Part shown: piece after piece, positions 6,854 to 15,503 of the stretch | Layout of the letters: each line of letters starts with the position of its first letter | Numbering within the stretch: the stretch's first letter is position 1 | Assembly: GCA_944325435.1 (NCBI GenBank) | Contig: CALVAC010000026.1 | Location: forward strand, 1 to 40,601 | Direction: 5' to 3' | Source of the DNA: an uncultured Bacteroidales bacterium | GTDB lineage: Bacteria; Bacteroidota; Bacteroidia; Bacteroidales; UBA932 | DNA length: 40,601 bases | Position numbers and translations under genes: made by a program | Notes under the pieces: model-generated | Seen by the model: the letters and a program-made list of their open reading frames with translations, nothing else | What the model was told of the DNA's origin: nothing | Database searches by the model: none

Positions 6854-9004
6854 ATGATGAAGAAATTAACCTTTGCATTGGTATCAGTGCTTGCGCTGGT
6901 TGCCTTTGCTTCATGCGACAAGGAAAATGATCTGGTGTCTGCAGCGAAGATTTCTGTAGATCCGACTACTCTCACATTTGATGTGTCAGGGGGGGCAAAG
7001 ACGGTTTCCCTGACTGCTACCAGAGACTGGACAGCTTCAGTCTCCGGAACCGGAGTGACTGTAAGTCCTGAATCTGGATCAGGATCCAATGATCCTCAGA
7101 CCATTACAATCAATGCCGAGAAAAATGACGGCAAGACCAGAACAGCCGTTGTCACATTCTCTTGCGGGAACAATCTTGAGGCTACTGTCAATGTGACTGT
7201 AACAGGTGCCCTCGGCAACCAGATGGCGATCGAGGATGTCTACAAGACTACTGCAGGTACTGTCGTTGAGACTTCAGGCCTTGTGGTAGGAGTCAGCACC
7301 AGAAGCTTCATTATCAGCGATGAGACCGGCTACCTTATGGTATACAGAGGCGATGATGCTACGGAAGCCGGAGCCAAAATCGGGGATGAGGTGACTGTAG
7401 AGGGGCCAGTCGCTCTTTATGGAGAACTTATACAGATAGATGAACCGACATCTTGCGAGGTCACTGCTTCCGGACAGCCTGTCTCATATCCGGAGACACC
7501 GACAGTCATCGATGCGGACAATATATCCACCTTTGATATCACTGAAGTCTCATATATCCAGATGTCAGGTATATACGCGACAAGTCCGGATTCCAAAGAC
7601 CCGAATACCATACATCACAACATTACCATTCCAGGGACAAGTGTCAAGGGGTCGATAGCATATCCTGTTGCAGACCTCGGTCTGGCCGAAATGGAGGGAC
7701 ACGAAATTACGGTTACAGGATTCTTTGCAGGTGGAAACAATGAATATTATAGGAATATCCTGGCAGTGGATGTTAAGGACAACGGAAAACCGCAGGTGGA
7801 AAGCACCACCATTGACCATGTGATAGCTGCTGAAGCCAATTCTCTTGTCAGCACATCCGGAACCGTTATGGCAATCTGCCAGAAAGGTTTCATTATCGCA
7901 GATGAGACAGGGGCGATTTACATTTACGAAAACAAGATGCCTGGAGTAAAGATAGGCAACAAGGTTGAAGTGAGCGGAACGAAGGATGTCTATAATAGCG
8001 GACATCAGATAAAATCCCCGACTGTGACTGTTACTGATTCTGGCGAGACAGTTCCATCCTATGATAATTTTACGGATCTGACTACTTCAGAAGCATTCAA
8101 TACCTATTCAATCACAAAGCCGGAACTTGTCAAGGTGACCGGAGTTCTGGACAATGGCAGATATGTTGATGTAAGCGGTGGTGACCTGAGGGTAAGCATG
8201 ACCTATACCATAGATAATTACGATGCCATGAATGGCAAGACAGTGACTGTCCTGGGCTATACTACAAATTATCTTTTGGATGAAAAAACAAAAGAGCCAT
8301 ACGCATGGGCTATCGTGGTTGTCTCTGTTGAAAGCGAACCTTATATAGAGGTGAACTCCAAGAGTGTTTCCGCTTCTGAAACATCCGCAACCATAGAGGT
8401 TTCTTCTAATGTAGAGTGGACAGTTTCACGCGAAGGCAGTGCAGATTGGGTGACTTCATTTACTGAATCTGGCAGCAATAATGGCAATATAGAGCTGGAT
8501 TTCTCTGCAAATGAGTCTCAGGATGCCAGGATTGCAACATTCAAGATTTCCGGCGGTGGAGTAGAAAAGACATTTACTCTTACTCAGCAAAAATCGGGGG
8601 TTATAACTATTTCAATGGATTCATTTTCTGCCGTATCAGGCAATATAGATGAAAACATTAGTTATACCACTGCGAAAGAGGAAGGAACTACTCCTCCAGC
8701 AGTCAACGATGGGCAAATCAGATTATATCAGAGTAATACAGGCGGGAAAGGCGGTTCTATAACCATTACGGCAAAAGAGGGATATACTATCAACTCGGTT
8801 ACGATTGGTTCCGGAATGGAAACAACCGTTGTCTATGTCGTAGATGCCGGGACAGAATCAGATGAGGAAGATATAAAGAAAAATGGAACTTTGGAAGTTT
8901 CTGGAATATCAGCTACATCTGTTAAATTTTATTGTATGGGAGCAGATAAGACTCACAGGTTATATGTGAATTATCTGAATATCTCATATGTGAAAAACGA
9001 ATAA
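6854..9004 (+). CDS. Large surface lipoprotein with BACON and OB-fold-like domains
   Basis: A 716-residue protein with a lipoprotein signal (lipobox AFASC, Cys21) followed by DKEND, an acidic start that in Bacteroidota favours export to the cell surface. Layout: BACON-like domain (about 32-117), a first pair of OB-like units (125-308), a second pair (318-490), a second BACON domain (497-580, with the typical VEWTVSREGSADWVT core) and a C-terminal beta-sandwich (582-716). The repeated pattern is a G.V strand, a GFII.DETG or SFIISDETG turn, and an (I)GD.V.V.G closing strand, as in the OB-folds of DUF5689 proteins and the YhcR class of extracellular nucleases. No catalytic motif was seen. I infer a binding or scaffold protein, perhaps for nucleic acid, given the nuclease genes downstream. 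It has its own promoter and terminator, so it is a separate transcript. Confidence 0.7.
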   Translation: MMKKLTFALVSVLALVAFASCDKENDLVSAAKISVDPTTLTFDVSGGAKTVSLTATRDWTASVSGTGVTVSPESGSGSNDPQTITINAEKNDGKTRTAVVTFSCGNNLEATVNVTVTGALGNQMAIEDVYKTTAGTVVETSGLVVGVSTRSFIISDETGYLMVYRGDDATEAGAKIGDEVTVEGPVALYGELIQIDEPTSCEVTASGQPVSYPETPTVIDADNISTFDITEVSYIQMSGIYATSPDSKDPNTIHHNITIPGTSVKGSIAYPVADLGLAEMEGHEITVTGFFAGGNNEYYRNILAVDVKDNGKPQVESTTIDHVIAAEANSLVSTSGTVMAICQKGFIIADETGAIYIYENKMPGVKIGNKVEVSGTKDVYNSGHQIKSPTVTVTDSGETVPSYDNFTDLTTSEAFNTYSITKPELVKVTGVLDNGRYVDVSGGDLRVSMTYTIDNYDAMNGKTVTVLGYTTNYLLDEKTKEPYAWAIVVVSVESEPYIEVNSKSVSASETSATIEVSSNVEWTVSREGSADWVTSFTESGSNNGNIELDFSANESQDARIATFKISGGGVEKTFTLTQQKSGVITISMDSFSAVSGNIDENISYTTAKEEGTTPPAVNDGQIRLYQSNTGGKGGSITITAKEGYTINSVTIGSGMETTVVYVVDAGTESDEEDIKKNGTLEVSGISATSVKFYCMGADKTHRLYVNYLNISYVKNE

Positions 9005-9022
9005 AGCCGTTTATTTCAATTT

Positions 9023-9060
9023 ATGCAGGCGGACATTGTGCCCGCCTGCATTTGCCTTTG
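9023..9060 (+). terminator. Strong terminator after the BACON/OB lipoprotein gene
   Basis: ATGCAGGCGG (9023-9032), 9-nt loop, CCGCCTGCAT (9042-9051): a perfect 10-bp stem, then TTGCCTTTGT. A second, outer inverted repeat encloses it (AAAGCCGT at 9003-9010 and ACGGCTTT at 9081-9088). It separates this gene from the nuclease operon. Confidence 0.75.
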
Positions 9061-9090
9061 TAAAAAGGTTCATGCAATAGACGGCTTTGT

Positions 9091-9311
9091 CGGTCCGGTG
9101 CCGGTCCTGTGGATGCAGTTCCCGATTTTTCCGGGCTGTTTTCGGGTACAAGAGTATTCCCTTTGCGGATGAACCGGAATCTGTGAAGATCCGCAAGTCA
9201 CCTGATCCCGTTCCGGTTAATTTTACCTACAAGATGTTTTTATCGCCGAGGGAAGGGTATCAAGTGTGACAGAAGGAAGCGGACTGTGATAATCGAGTAT
9301 AAATTGTATTT
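9091..9311 (+). other. Intergenic region before the nuclease operon
   Basis: No gene seen. The operon's promoter should lie here, but I find no complete TAnnTTTG. The nearest is TAATTTTA about 90 nt before the ATG, plus an AT-rich segment right before 9312. The operon may use a weak, activator-dependent or alternative promoter. Confidence 0.5.
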
Positions 9312-10310
9312 ATGAAAGTTAGGTTTCTTTTTATGGCGGTGGCCGTCATGGCGGTTTCCGTATCATGTACGGACAAGGGAGAGCAGCCGCCTCTTCCTGA
9401 GATAACGGTAGACCAGAGCCAGCTGGCGTTCGACTACGATGTCGGACAGAAGGAGATAGTCGTCACTACCAACAGGGAATGGTCGGTGGAGTCTTCTGCG
9501 GACTGGCTTGCCTTTGATCCGAGCGAGGGTGGCTCTGTAGGGGATATGCAGTCGTACACCGTGACTGTGACTGCATTGCGGAACAATGTCGGCAACAGCC
9601 GGCAGGCAAATGTGAGGTTCAATACCAGGGCGGTGTATGCATCTGTGGATGTGACCCAGGCTCTCAATCCTGAAGAGACCCCGGAGGACATATATTTCTC
9701 GAGCTTCGGGATAAAGCTGGATGGGGACAATCCTGCTCTCGGCTCATCATCTTGCTGGTACGGTCCGGATTACGAGTCCGGCTATGCCCTTGACACCAGA
9801 CAGTTCTATGCCTCTTCAACTAGGGTAACTGTCCGCAACAGTTCATCTACGAACAGCGAGGGTTATCCCGGGGCGACAGGAGGAAACCATATCCATTTCG
9901 GGTCCGATATGCCATCCTTTACCATAGGAAATCTGAAGATGCATCCGAATATCAGGACGGTGGAGGTGTCTTTCGGCCTTCTGAGGAACCAGTATGACGA
10001 GACCGGGACTATCGACAATTCCGTGAATCCGGATGAATTCCCTGTATATGTCAGCTGCGACGGGCAGGTATGGCTTCCGCTCGAATATGTTGCGGCTCCG
10101 ACGGGAGACGATGTGTGGTCCTATTGTTCAGGGTCGGTGACTTTTGCTGATGCCATAGAGACTTTCTATGTCAGGTTCACGACGACAGTGGCATCTACAT
10201 ACAGGCTGGATGATGTCTGTGTGACCGCATCCGACCAGGTAGGGGAGAATCCGGTAGACTGGTCTGCCGGAACGGAGTATGAACTCGGAGAGCCGGTGAC
10301 ACTGCAGTAG
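9312..10310 (+). CDS. BACON-domain surface lipoprotein, first gene of nuclease operon
   Basis: A 332-residue protein. It has a lipoprotein signal peptide with Cys19 (SVSC, then TDKGE), a BACON domain (about residues 30-118, with the REWSVESSADWLAFDPSEG core) and a C-terminal beta-sandwich (about 127-310) with the elements SGYALDTRQFY, NLKMHPNIRTVEVSFGL and YRLDDVCV. BACON domains in Bacteroidota usually act as spacers or carbohydrate/mucin-binding modules. The sandwich resembles the middle domain of the divergent nuclease at 16621-18489, so it may be a shared substrate-binding or presentation module. No catalytic residues are evident. Its stop is 3 nt before the next ATG, showing tight coupling with the NUC1 nuclease. 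Exact function unknown. Confidence 0.65.
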   Translation: MKVRFLFMAVAVMAVSVSCTDKGEQPPLPEITVDQSQLAFDYDVGQKEIVVTTNREWSVESSADWLAFDPSEGGSVGDMQSYTVTVTALRNNVGNSRQANVRFNTRAVYASVDVTQALNPEETPEDIYFSSFGIKLDGDNPALGSSSCWYGPDYESGYALDTRQFYASSTRVTVRNSSSTNSEGYPGATGGNHIHFGSDMPSFTIGNLKMHPNIRTVEVSFGLLRNQYDETGTIDNSVNPDEFPVYVSCDGQVWLPLEYVAAPTGDDVWSYCSGSVTFADAIETFYVRFTTTVASTYRLDDVCVTASDQVGENPVDWSAGTEYELGEPVTLQ

Positions 10311-10313
10311 AAG

Positions 10314-11474
10314 ATGAGGTTCTACAGGATTCATATCACTCTTCTGCTGTCTCTGTCTCTGGGGCTGTCGTTTTCCTGCACAGATGATATGGCGGATGGT
10401 TCGGTCTCGCTGACGAAGACGGAGGTGAAACTGTCTGCCGGGTCGATGTTCGTGTCAGTCTCTGCTGAAGGACCGTGGACACTGTCAGTGCAGTATGAAG
10501 GAGAGCAGCAAGACTGGATAACACTCAGCAGGACATCCGGGACAGGCAGTACCAACAGTGTGATACTTTCCTATACGCAGAATCCTGCGGATGATCCGAG
10601 GTCTGCCCTGATAGCGGGCCAGTTCGGCGGCAGTTCAATGTCCGTACGGCTGGTGCAGACCGGAAAACTGGCGCAGGTGGAAGGCGGTGAGGGGACAGAA
10701 CTCCCTGAATGGCCGGATTATCCTGGGTTGAAGTCGGATGTGGTGCGCGGCTGGATGGAACTTCCTGCGGTGACGGAGGACGAAGGCTGTGCCTGGATAT
10801 ACCACGACATGACCGTTTCCGGCAATGCGGTGAGAAATTATTCTATGTATTATGATGCGGGGAACATGCTTGCAAGATGGGTCGCATACCCTATGCACAG
10901 TTCCCTGGTGGGGTCCGGAGACAGGACGGATGACTGGGAACAGACCGATCCGAAAGTGCCTGCAGAATACCAGCCTTATACGCGGCAGGGGTGGGGGAAG
11001 AGCGGTTATGACAGGGGGCATCAGATCCCTTCTGCCGACAGGCTCAGACTCGATGCCAACCGTGCGACATTCTACCCTACCAATATGACTGTCCAGTCTT
11101 CTTCTCTTAATCAGGGGTTGTGGAAGAACCTGGAGAGCAAGGTGAGGGTATGGATGAACTCGTTCGATACCCTGTATGTCGTGTCCGGTTGCGTGCCGTC
11201 ACAGAATGATTTCCACAGGGACAGGGGCGGGAATGAGGTCAATGTCCCGGATGCATACTTCAAGGCTCTGCTGGGGTACAGCATTTCTCCTGAAAGCTAT
11301 GCGGGTATTGCGTTCTATTTCTCTAACGGGGATCCTGGACAGCAGAACCCTACAAGGGACATGGCCATATCCATATCTGACCTGGAACATTTCCTGGGCA
11401 TAGACCTGTTTGTCAATCTGCCGGCTGAGTACGCCTCTGCAGAGGAGACCATATCTTCAAAATGGACATTTTAA
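10314..11474 (+). CDS. DNA/RNA non-specific endonuclease (NUC1), surface lipoprotein
   Basis: A 386-residue lipoprotein (signal ends LSFSC, Cys22, followed by TDD) with a BACON domain (about 32-117) and a C-terminal NUC1 nuclease domain (about 140-380), of the Serratia nuclease / NucA type with a beta-beta-alpha metal site. Conserved residues are in place: D233-R234-G235-H236 (catalytic His236), N257 in YPTNMT, and N266, W270 and E274 in LNQGLWKNLE, where N266 corresponds to the Mg2+-binding Asn. Family enzymes cut single- and double-stranded DNA and RNA without sequence preference. The acidic residues after Cys22 suggest surface exposure, so the natural substrate would be extracellular nucleic acid. 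It lies 3 nt after the BACON lipoprotein gene and 13 nt before the next nuclease gene. Confidence 0.92.
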   Translation: MRFYRIHITLLLSLSLGLSFSCTDDMADGSVSLTKTEVKLSAGSMFVSVSAEGPWTLSVQYEGEQQDWITLSRTSGTGSTNSVILSYTQNPADDPRSALIAGQFGGSSMSVRLVQTGKLAQVEGGEGTELPEWPDYPGLKSDVVRGWMELPAVTEDEGCAWIYHDMTVSGNAVRNYSMYYDAGNMLARWVAYPMHSSLVGSGDRTDDWEQTDPKVPAEYQPYTRQGWGKSGYDRGHQIPSADRLRLDANRATFYPTNMTVQSSSLNQGLWKNLESKVRVWMNSFDTLYVVSGCVPSQNDFHRDRGGNEVNVPDAYFKALLGYSISPESYAGIAFYFSNGDPGQQNPTRDMAISISDLEHFLGIDLFVNLPAEYASAEETISSKWTF

Positions 11475-11487
11475 CAATTAACGGAAC

Positions 11488-12570
11488 ATGAAGAAACATA
11501 TTTTCTTGTCTGTCTCTTTTCTCCTGATTGCAGGGATTGCCGTCTTCGGCGGGAACGATGCCGGGAAGAAGCAGAACTATATCATAGGGTTCTACAATCT
11601 GGAGAACCTGTTCGATACTTATGACGATCCGGCCAAGAACGATGAGGAATTCCTGCCGGATGGCAAGAACCAGTGGTCGGATGTCAAATACCAGAAGAAG
11701 CTCCATAATATGGCGACTGTCATCCGTTCCATGGCGCAGACCAACGGCCGTTTCCACACACTGTTGGGAGTGAGTGAGATTGAGAACCGTCTCGTCCTTG
11801 AGGATCTGGTGAGCCAGCCCGAGATTGCAGCCGCGAACTATCAGATAGTGCATTATGATGGACCGGATACCCGCGGAGTGGATGTGGCCCTTCTCTATAG
11901 ACCGGACAATTTCACCCTTGTCGACAGCGAGTCGATACCGTTCGACTTCAACAGCGGCCTCATAGAGTTTTCTATGGATGAGGAAAGTCAGAAGCAATTC
12001 AAGACCAGGGACATATTGATGGTGCACGGCCTGCTGGACGGGGAGGAGTTCGCTGTCTATGTGGCGCATCTTCCATCCCGTATCGGCGGCAAGGGCTGGG
12101 ATCTGAGAAGCAGGGGCGCAGAGATAATATACAGCCACGCCTTGCAGATGGAGAAAAAATATCCGGGCATAAAGATAGTGGTGATGGGGGATATGAATGA
12201 CAACCCTACCGACAGGAGTATGGTCGAGTTCATGCACAGCAAGGAGAAGCCGGAGGAGGTAGGCAAGGAGGATTTCTTCTCTCCGTTCTGGGCTATGCTC
12301 AAGGCTGGATACGGCTCGCTGGCATATCAGGGCGTATGGAACATTTATGACATAATCCTTGTGAACGAGTCTCTCCTGAATGCCCCTGATGGCGGGCTGA
12401 AGATCCGTCCGGTGGGCAGGAAAGGCTTCTATGGGGTGATATTCAAGAAGCCGTTTATGATAACCCAGAGCGGCCAGTACAAGGGCACCCCGTTCAGGAC
12501 TTTCTCCAGCGGAGCTTTTATCGGTGGCTATAGTGACCATTTCCCTACCTATATAGTATTGGAAAAATGA
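11488..12570 (+). CDS. Exported endonuclease/exonuclease/phosphatase family protein
   Basis: A 360-residue protein with a Sec signal peptide (hydrophobic residues 5-20, no lipobox Cys), so periplasmic or secreted. It carries the full DNase I-like (EEP) active-site set: N37 in FYNLENLFD, E97 in VSEIEN, the D127-R129-V131 strand (DTRGVDVALLY), H194 in VAHLPSR, D235 and N237 in GDMNDNP, and D350-H351 in YSDHFP. EEP enzymes hydrolyse phosphodiester bonds in DNA, RNA, nucleotides or inositol phosphates. Between a NUC1 nuclease and a TonB receptor, nuclease action on imported or surface-cut oligonucleotides is the best inference. The next gene follows after about 65 nt (if the 12636 start is used). 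Confidence 0.88.
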   Translation: MKKHIFLSVSFLLIAGIAVFGGNDAGKKQNYIIGFYNLENLFDTYDDPAKNDEEFLPDGKNQWSDVKYQKKLHNMATVIRSMAQTNGRFHTLLGVSEIENRLVLEDLVSQPEIAAANYQIVHYDGPDTRGVDVALLYRPDNFTLVDSESIPFDFNSGLIEFSMDEESQKQFKTRDILMVHGLLDGEEFAVYVAHLPSRIGGKGWDLRSRGAEIIYSHALQMEKKYPGIKIVVMGDMNDNPTDRSMVEFMHSKEKPEEVGKEDFFSPFWAMLKAGYGSLAYQGVWNIYDIILVNESLLNAPDGGLKIRPVGRKGFYGVIFKKPFMITQSGQYKGTPFRTFSSGAFIGGYSDHFPTYIVLEK

Positions 12571-12581
12571 CGGTTCCCTAT

Positions 12582-12608
12582 TGTCATTCTGCCGGAATGG
12601 CGATCTGA
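12582..12608 (+). repeat. Degenerate copy of a dispersed intergenic repeat
   Basis: TGTCATTCTG...GATCTGA resembles the better-preserved copy at 22114-22142. It contains a short stem CATTC / GAATG. It lies in the gap between the EEP gene and the TonB receptor gene. The similarity is partial. Confidence 0.35.
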
Positions 12609-12635
12609 TATATGAAAATATTTAAATTCAATAAT

Positions 12636-15503
12636 ATGTATAGAAAACTATTGGCAATTCTTTTTGCGGCTATCTTTGCTTTCCCGGCGTTTGCCCAGGA
12701 AAATAAAGGCGGAGTGGAGGGAACTGTGGTCAACAGGAACGGCCGAGTCCCTGTCCCGGATGCTGCGATAACCCTGTACAGAGGTGAGACAGTGGTTCAG
12801 CAGTCCCAGGCGGGATCTGATGGATATTTCTCTTTCGGGAACTTGCCTGATGGCATCTACAGGATGACGGTGGAGTCTCCCGGATTCGAGCGTTCCGTGG
12901 TCAATGTGACTGTAGAGGGGTTTATGAAAGACCTGATGTTCGTATCCCTTGTGGCTACCGAGGCTCTGGCAATCGATATAGATGATTCCAATTTCGCTGA
13001 GTTCGATATGATAGATTCGGGCTATGATGATGCCCCGTCCATAATCTATGGCAATGATGTGTACAGCAATATCGCCGGTTACGGCTTCAGCCAGATAAGG
13101 TTCCGCCAGCGTGGCTACGACTCCAGGACACAGGACGTGTATCTTTCAGGAGTGCGTCTCAACGATGCGCTGACTGGATATACTCCGTGGTCTCTGTGGA
13201 GCGGACTCAACGAGGCCACCAGGAACAAGGAGATCGAGAACGGACTGGATATGTCCGGCTACGGTGTCGGGGGATACAACGGTGTGACCAATATCTTTGC
13301 AACTCCGTCTACAATGCGCAAGGGCTACAGATTCAGCGTGTTGACCAACAGCGCTTTCTACCGTCTCCGCCTGATGGGGTCGTATGCTACCGGAGAGATG
13401 GACAACGGCTGGTCATTCGCGGTCAATGTGTCTGCCCGTATCGGAGGCAACGACTGGGTGGAAGGTATGTACTACAGGGCGTTTGCATACTATCTCGGTG
13501 CAGAGAAGAACTGGTATGACACCCACAGGCTCAGTCTTGCCATTTTCGGTTCCCCGGTACAGCGCGGGGCACAGAACGGGTCTACCCAGGAGGTCTATGA
13601 CCTTGTCGGCAGCAACTATTACAACTCCAACTGGGGATATCAGAACGGAAAGGTGCGCAATGCGAGGGTGAGGAACAACCACGAACCGGTTGCGGTGCTC
13701 AAATATTCCTGGACTCCGGATGACAGGCTCGGGCTGGATGTCACTGCCATCTACAGGACAGGACGCAACGGGTATTCCGCACTCGACTGGTACGATGCCC
13801 CGGATCCGAGACCTGACTACTACAGGAATCTGCCATCCTATTTCTATAATCCGGAATCGAATATGAGCAACAGGGATGACCCGTATCTGGCAGGCTGGGC
13901 TGAAGAGGCATGGATCTACAACTACAACAATACACAGCATATCAACTGGGACAGGCTCTACAATGTCAACCGCAACAATATCGATGCGGAGTATGACCCG
14001 GAACTGAAAAGATCGAAATATATCCAGGAGGAAAGGAGGACAGACCAGAATGACCTGAACCTGAACGCCCAGGTGAAGTACCGTTTCGACCGGTGGTTTA
14101 CCCTGAAGGGTGGTGTCAACTACAGGCTCAACAGGACACAGTACTATAAGATAGTGAAGGACCTGCTCGGCGGAGACTACTATGTGAACATAGACCAGTT
14201 TGCGGAGAGGGATTTTGCTATGGAGGAGGAGAAGATACAGAATGACCTGCAGTACTATCTCATCAACGGACATGCCGAGATGCTCCAGAAAGGGGACAGA
14301 TACGGCTATGACTATACGGCAAATGTGCATGATGCCCGTCTGTGGGCTGACCTGGACTTCGAGCACGGCAACTGGAAGGCATATCTGGCTGCCCAGGGAG
14401 GATACAACACATTCTGGAGATTCGGAAATGTACAGAAAGGGCTCTTCCCTGACAATTCGTACGGCAAGTCGGATGTGGCCGGTTTCTTCACCTGGAGGGC
14501 CAAGGCAGGTGCGACATATATCAACGGGCCGCACAGGGTATGGGCCAATGTGGGATACTACAACGATGCCCCGTATTTTGCATCCTCATTCGTGTCTCCG
14601 AGGACAAGGAATTCCCTCACCCCTAACCTCACCACGGAAAAGACATTCTCGGCGGACCTGAGCTATGCTTTCAACAAGAACGGTTACAGTGTCAGGGTCA
14701 CAGGGTTCTATTCCAACATATCCGACCAGACGGACCTGATGAGTTTCTATGATGATTCCCAGAATTCTTTCACGAACTTCGCCATGACAGGCATAGGCCA
14801 GAGACACGCCGGAGTCGAGCTGGGCTTCAAGGTCCCGGTTCCCGTGCAGGGTCTGTCTGTCGTAGGAGCCTTGAACTGGGGTGACTATATCTATACGACC
14901 ACGCCTCATGTCATACAGACGGTCGACAACAACGGTGAGATTGTGATGGATGCGACCGTGCCGTACTGGAAGGCGCACAATATCTACCAGAAGGATGCGG
15001 CAGGCAACTATGTCACGGATGCTTCCGGTGAGTATGTCGTCTCCAAGGTACAGAAGCATTATGTCCCGAGCACACCGCAGATAGCTGCAAGCCTCGGTCT
15101 GGACTATAGCTTCAACTATCTGTTCGCAGGCATAGAGCTCCAGTATTTCGACAAGATGTATCTTGATATGAATCCTCTGTACCGTACAGATATGGCGGTG
15201 ATGGGGCCGGATGTCAGATGGACTCCGGAAGAGGAGGAATATATGGCTGCCCAGGAGAGGTTCCCTCATGCATTCGTGCTGAGCGCGAATATCGGCAAGT
15301 CTTGGTATATCCAGAGAAAGTACAATATCGGTTTCTCTCTCGAGGTCAGGAACATCCTGAACAACAGGTCTGTAAAGACAGGAGGATATGAGCAGACGAG
15401 ACTTATAGACTCCGAGGATTTCACAAGGTACTACAGGTTTGATTCCAGATATTTCTATATGGTGGGAGTCAATTATATGTTGAATATCTACTTTAGATTC
15501 TAA
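12636..15503 (+). CDS. TonB-dependent outer-membrane receptor of the nuclease operon
   Basis: About 955 residues from the preferred start. The signal peptide MYRKLLAILFAAIFAFPAFA ends before QE; an in-frame ATG at 12612 would add eight polar residues before it. An N-terminal carboxypeptidase-regulatory-like beta-sandwich (about 30-105) is followed by a plug-like region (PSIIYGNDVYSNIAGYGFSQIRFRQRGYDSRTQDVYLSGVRLND), then a long Tyr/Asn/Arg-rich 22-strand barrel ending in NYMLNIYFRF, with the C-terminal Phe typical of outer-membrane proteins. The plug lacks the long SusC-type signature, and no susD follows. The next gene overlaps by 1 nt (TAATG) and encodes an OB-fold lipoprotein. I infer import of oligonucleotides or nucleosides produced by the neighbouring nucleases; the sequence itself does not reveal the ligand. 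Confidence 0.88.
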   Translation: MYRKLLAILFAAIFAFPAFAQENKGGVEGTVVNRNGRVPVPDAAITLYRGETVVQQSQAGSDGYFSFGNLPDGIYRMTVESPGFERSVVNVTVEGFMKDLMFVSLVATEALAIDIDDSNFAEFDMIDSGYDDAPSIIYGNDVYSNIAGYGFSQIRFRQRGYDSRTQDVYLSGVRLNDALTGYTPWSLWSGLNEATRNKEIENGLDMSGYGVGGYNGVTNIFATPSTMRKGYRFSVLTNSAFYRLRLMGSYATGEMDNGWSFAVNVSARIGGNDWVEGMYYRAFAYYLGAEKNWYDTHRLSLAIFGSPVQRGAQNGSTQEVYDLVGSNYYNSNWGYQNGKVRNARVRNNHEPVAVLKYSWTPDDRLGLDVTAIYRTGRNGYSALDWYDAPDPRPDYYRNLPSYFYNPESNMSNRDDPYLAGWAEEAWIYNYNNTQHINWDRLYNVNRNNIDAEYDPELKRSKYIQEERRTDQNDLNLNAQVKYRFDRWFTLKGGVNYRLNRTQYYKIVKDLLGGDYYVNIDQFAERDFAMEEEKIQNDLQYYLINGHAEMLQKGDRYGYDYTANVHDARLWADLDFEHGNWKAYLAAQGGYNTFWRFGNVQKGLFPDNSYGKSDVAGFFTWRAKAGATYINGPHRVWANVGYYNDAPYFASSFVSPRTRNSLTPNLTTEKTFSADLSYAFNKNGYSVRVTGFYSNISDQTDLMSFYDDSQNSFTNFAMTGIGQRHAGVELGFKVPVPVQGLSVVGALNWGDYIYTTTPHVIQTVDNNGEIVMDATVPYWKAHNIYQKDAAGNYVTDASGEYVVSKVQKHYVPSTPQIAASLGLDYSFNYLFAGIELQYFDKMYLDMNPLYRTDMAVMGPDVRWTPEEEEYMAAQERFPHAFVLSANIGKSWYIQRKYNIGFSLEVRNILNNRSVKTGGYEQTRLIDSEDFTRYYRFDSRYFYMVGVNYMLNIYFRF

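Noticed and set aside
13413..14534. Minus-strand open frame (373 codons) inside the TonB receptor gene
   Set aside because: Val/Ile/Pro-rich shadow frame of the receptor; no motif. The same applies to the 11413-12540 and 657-1682 minus-strand frames.
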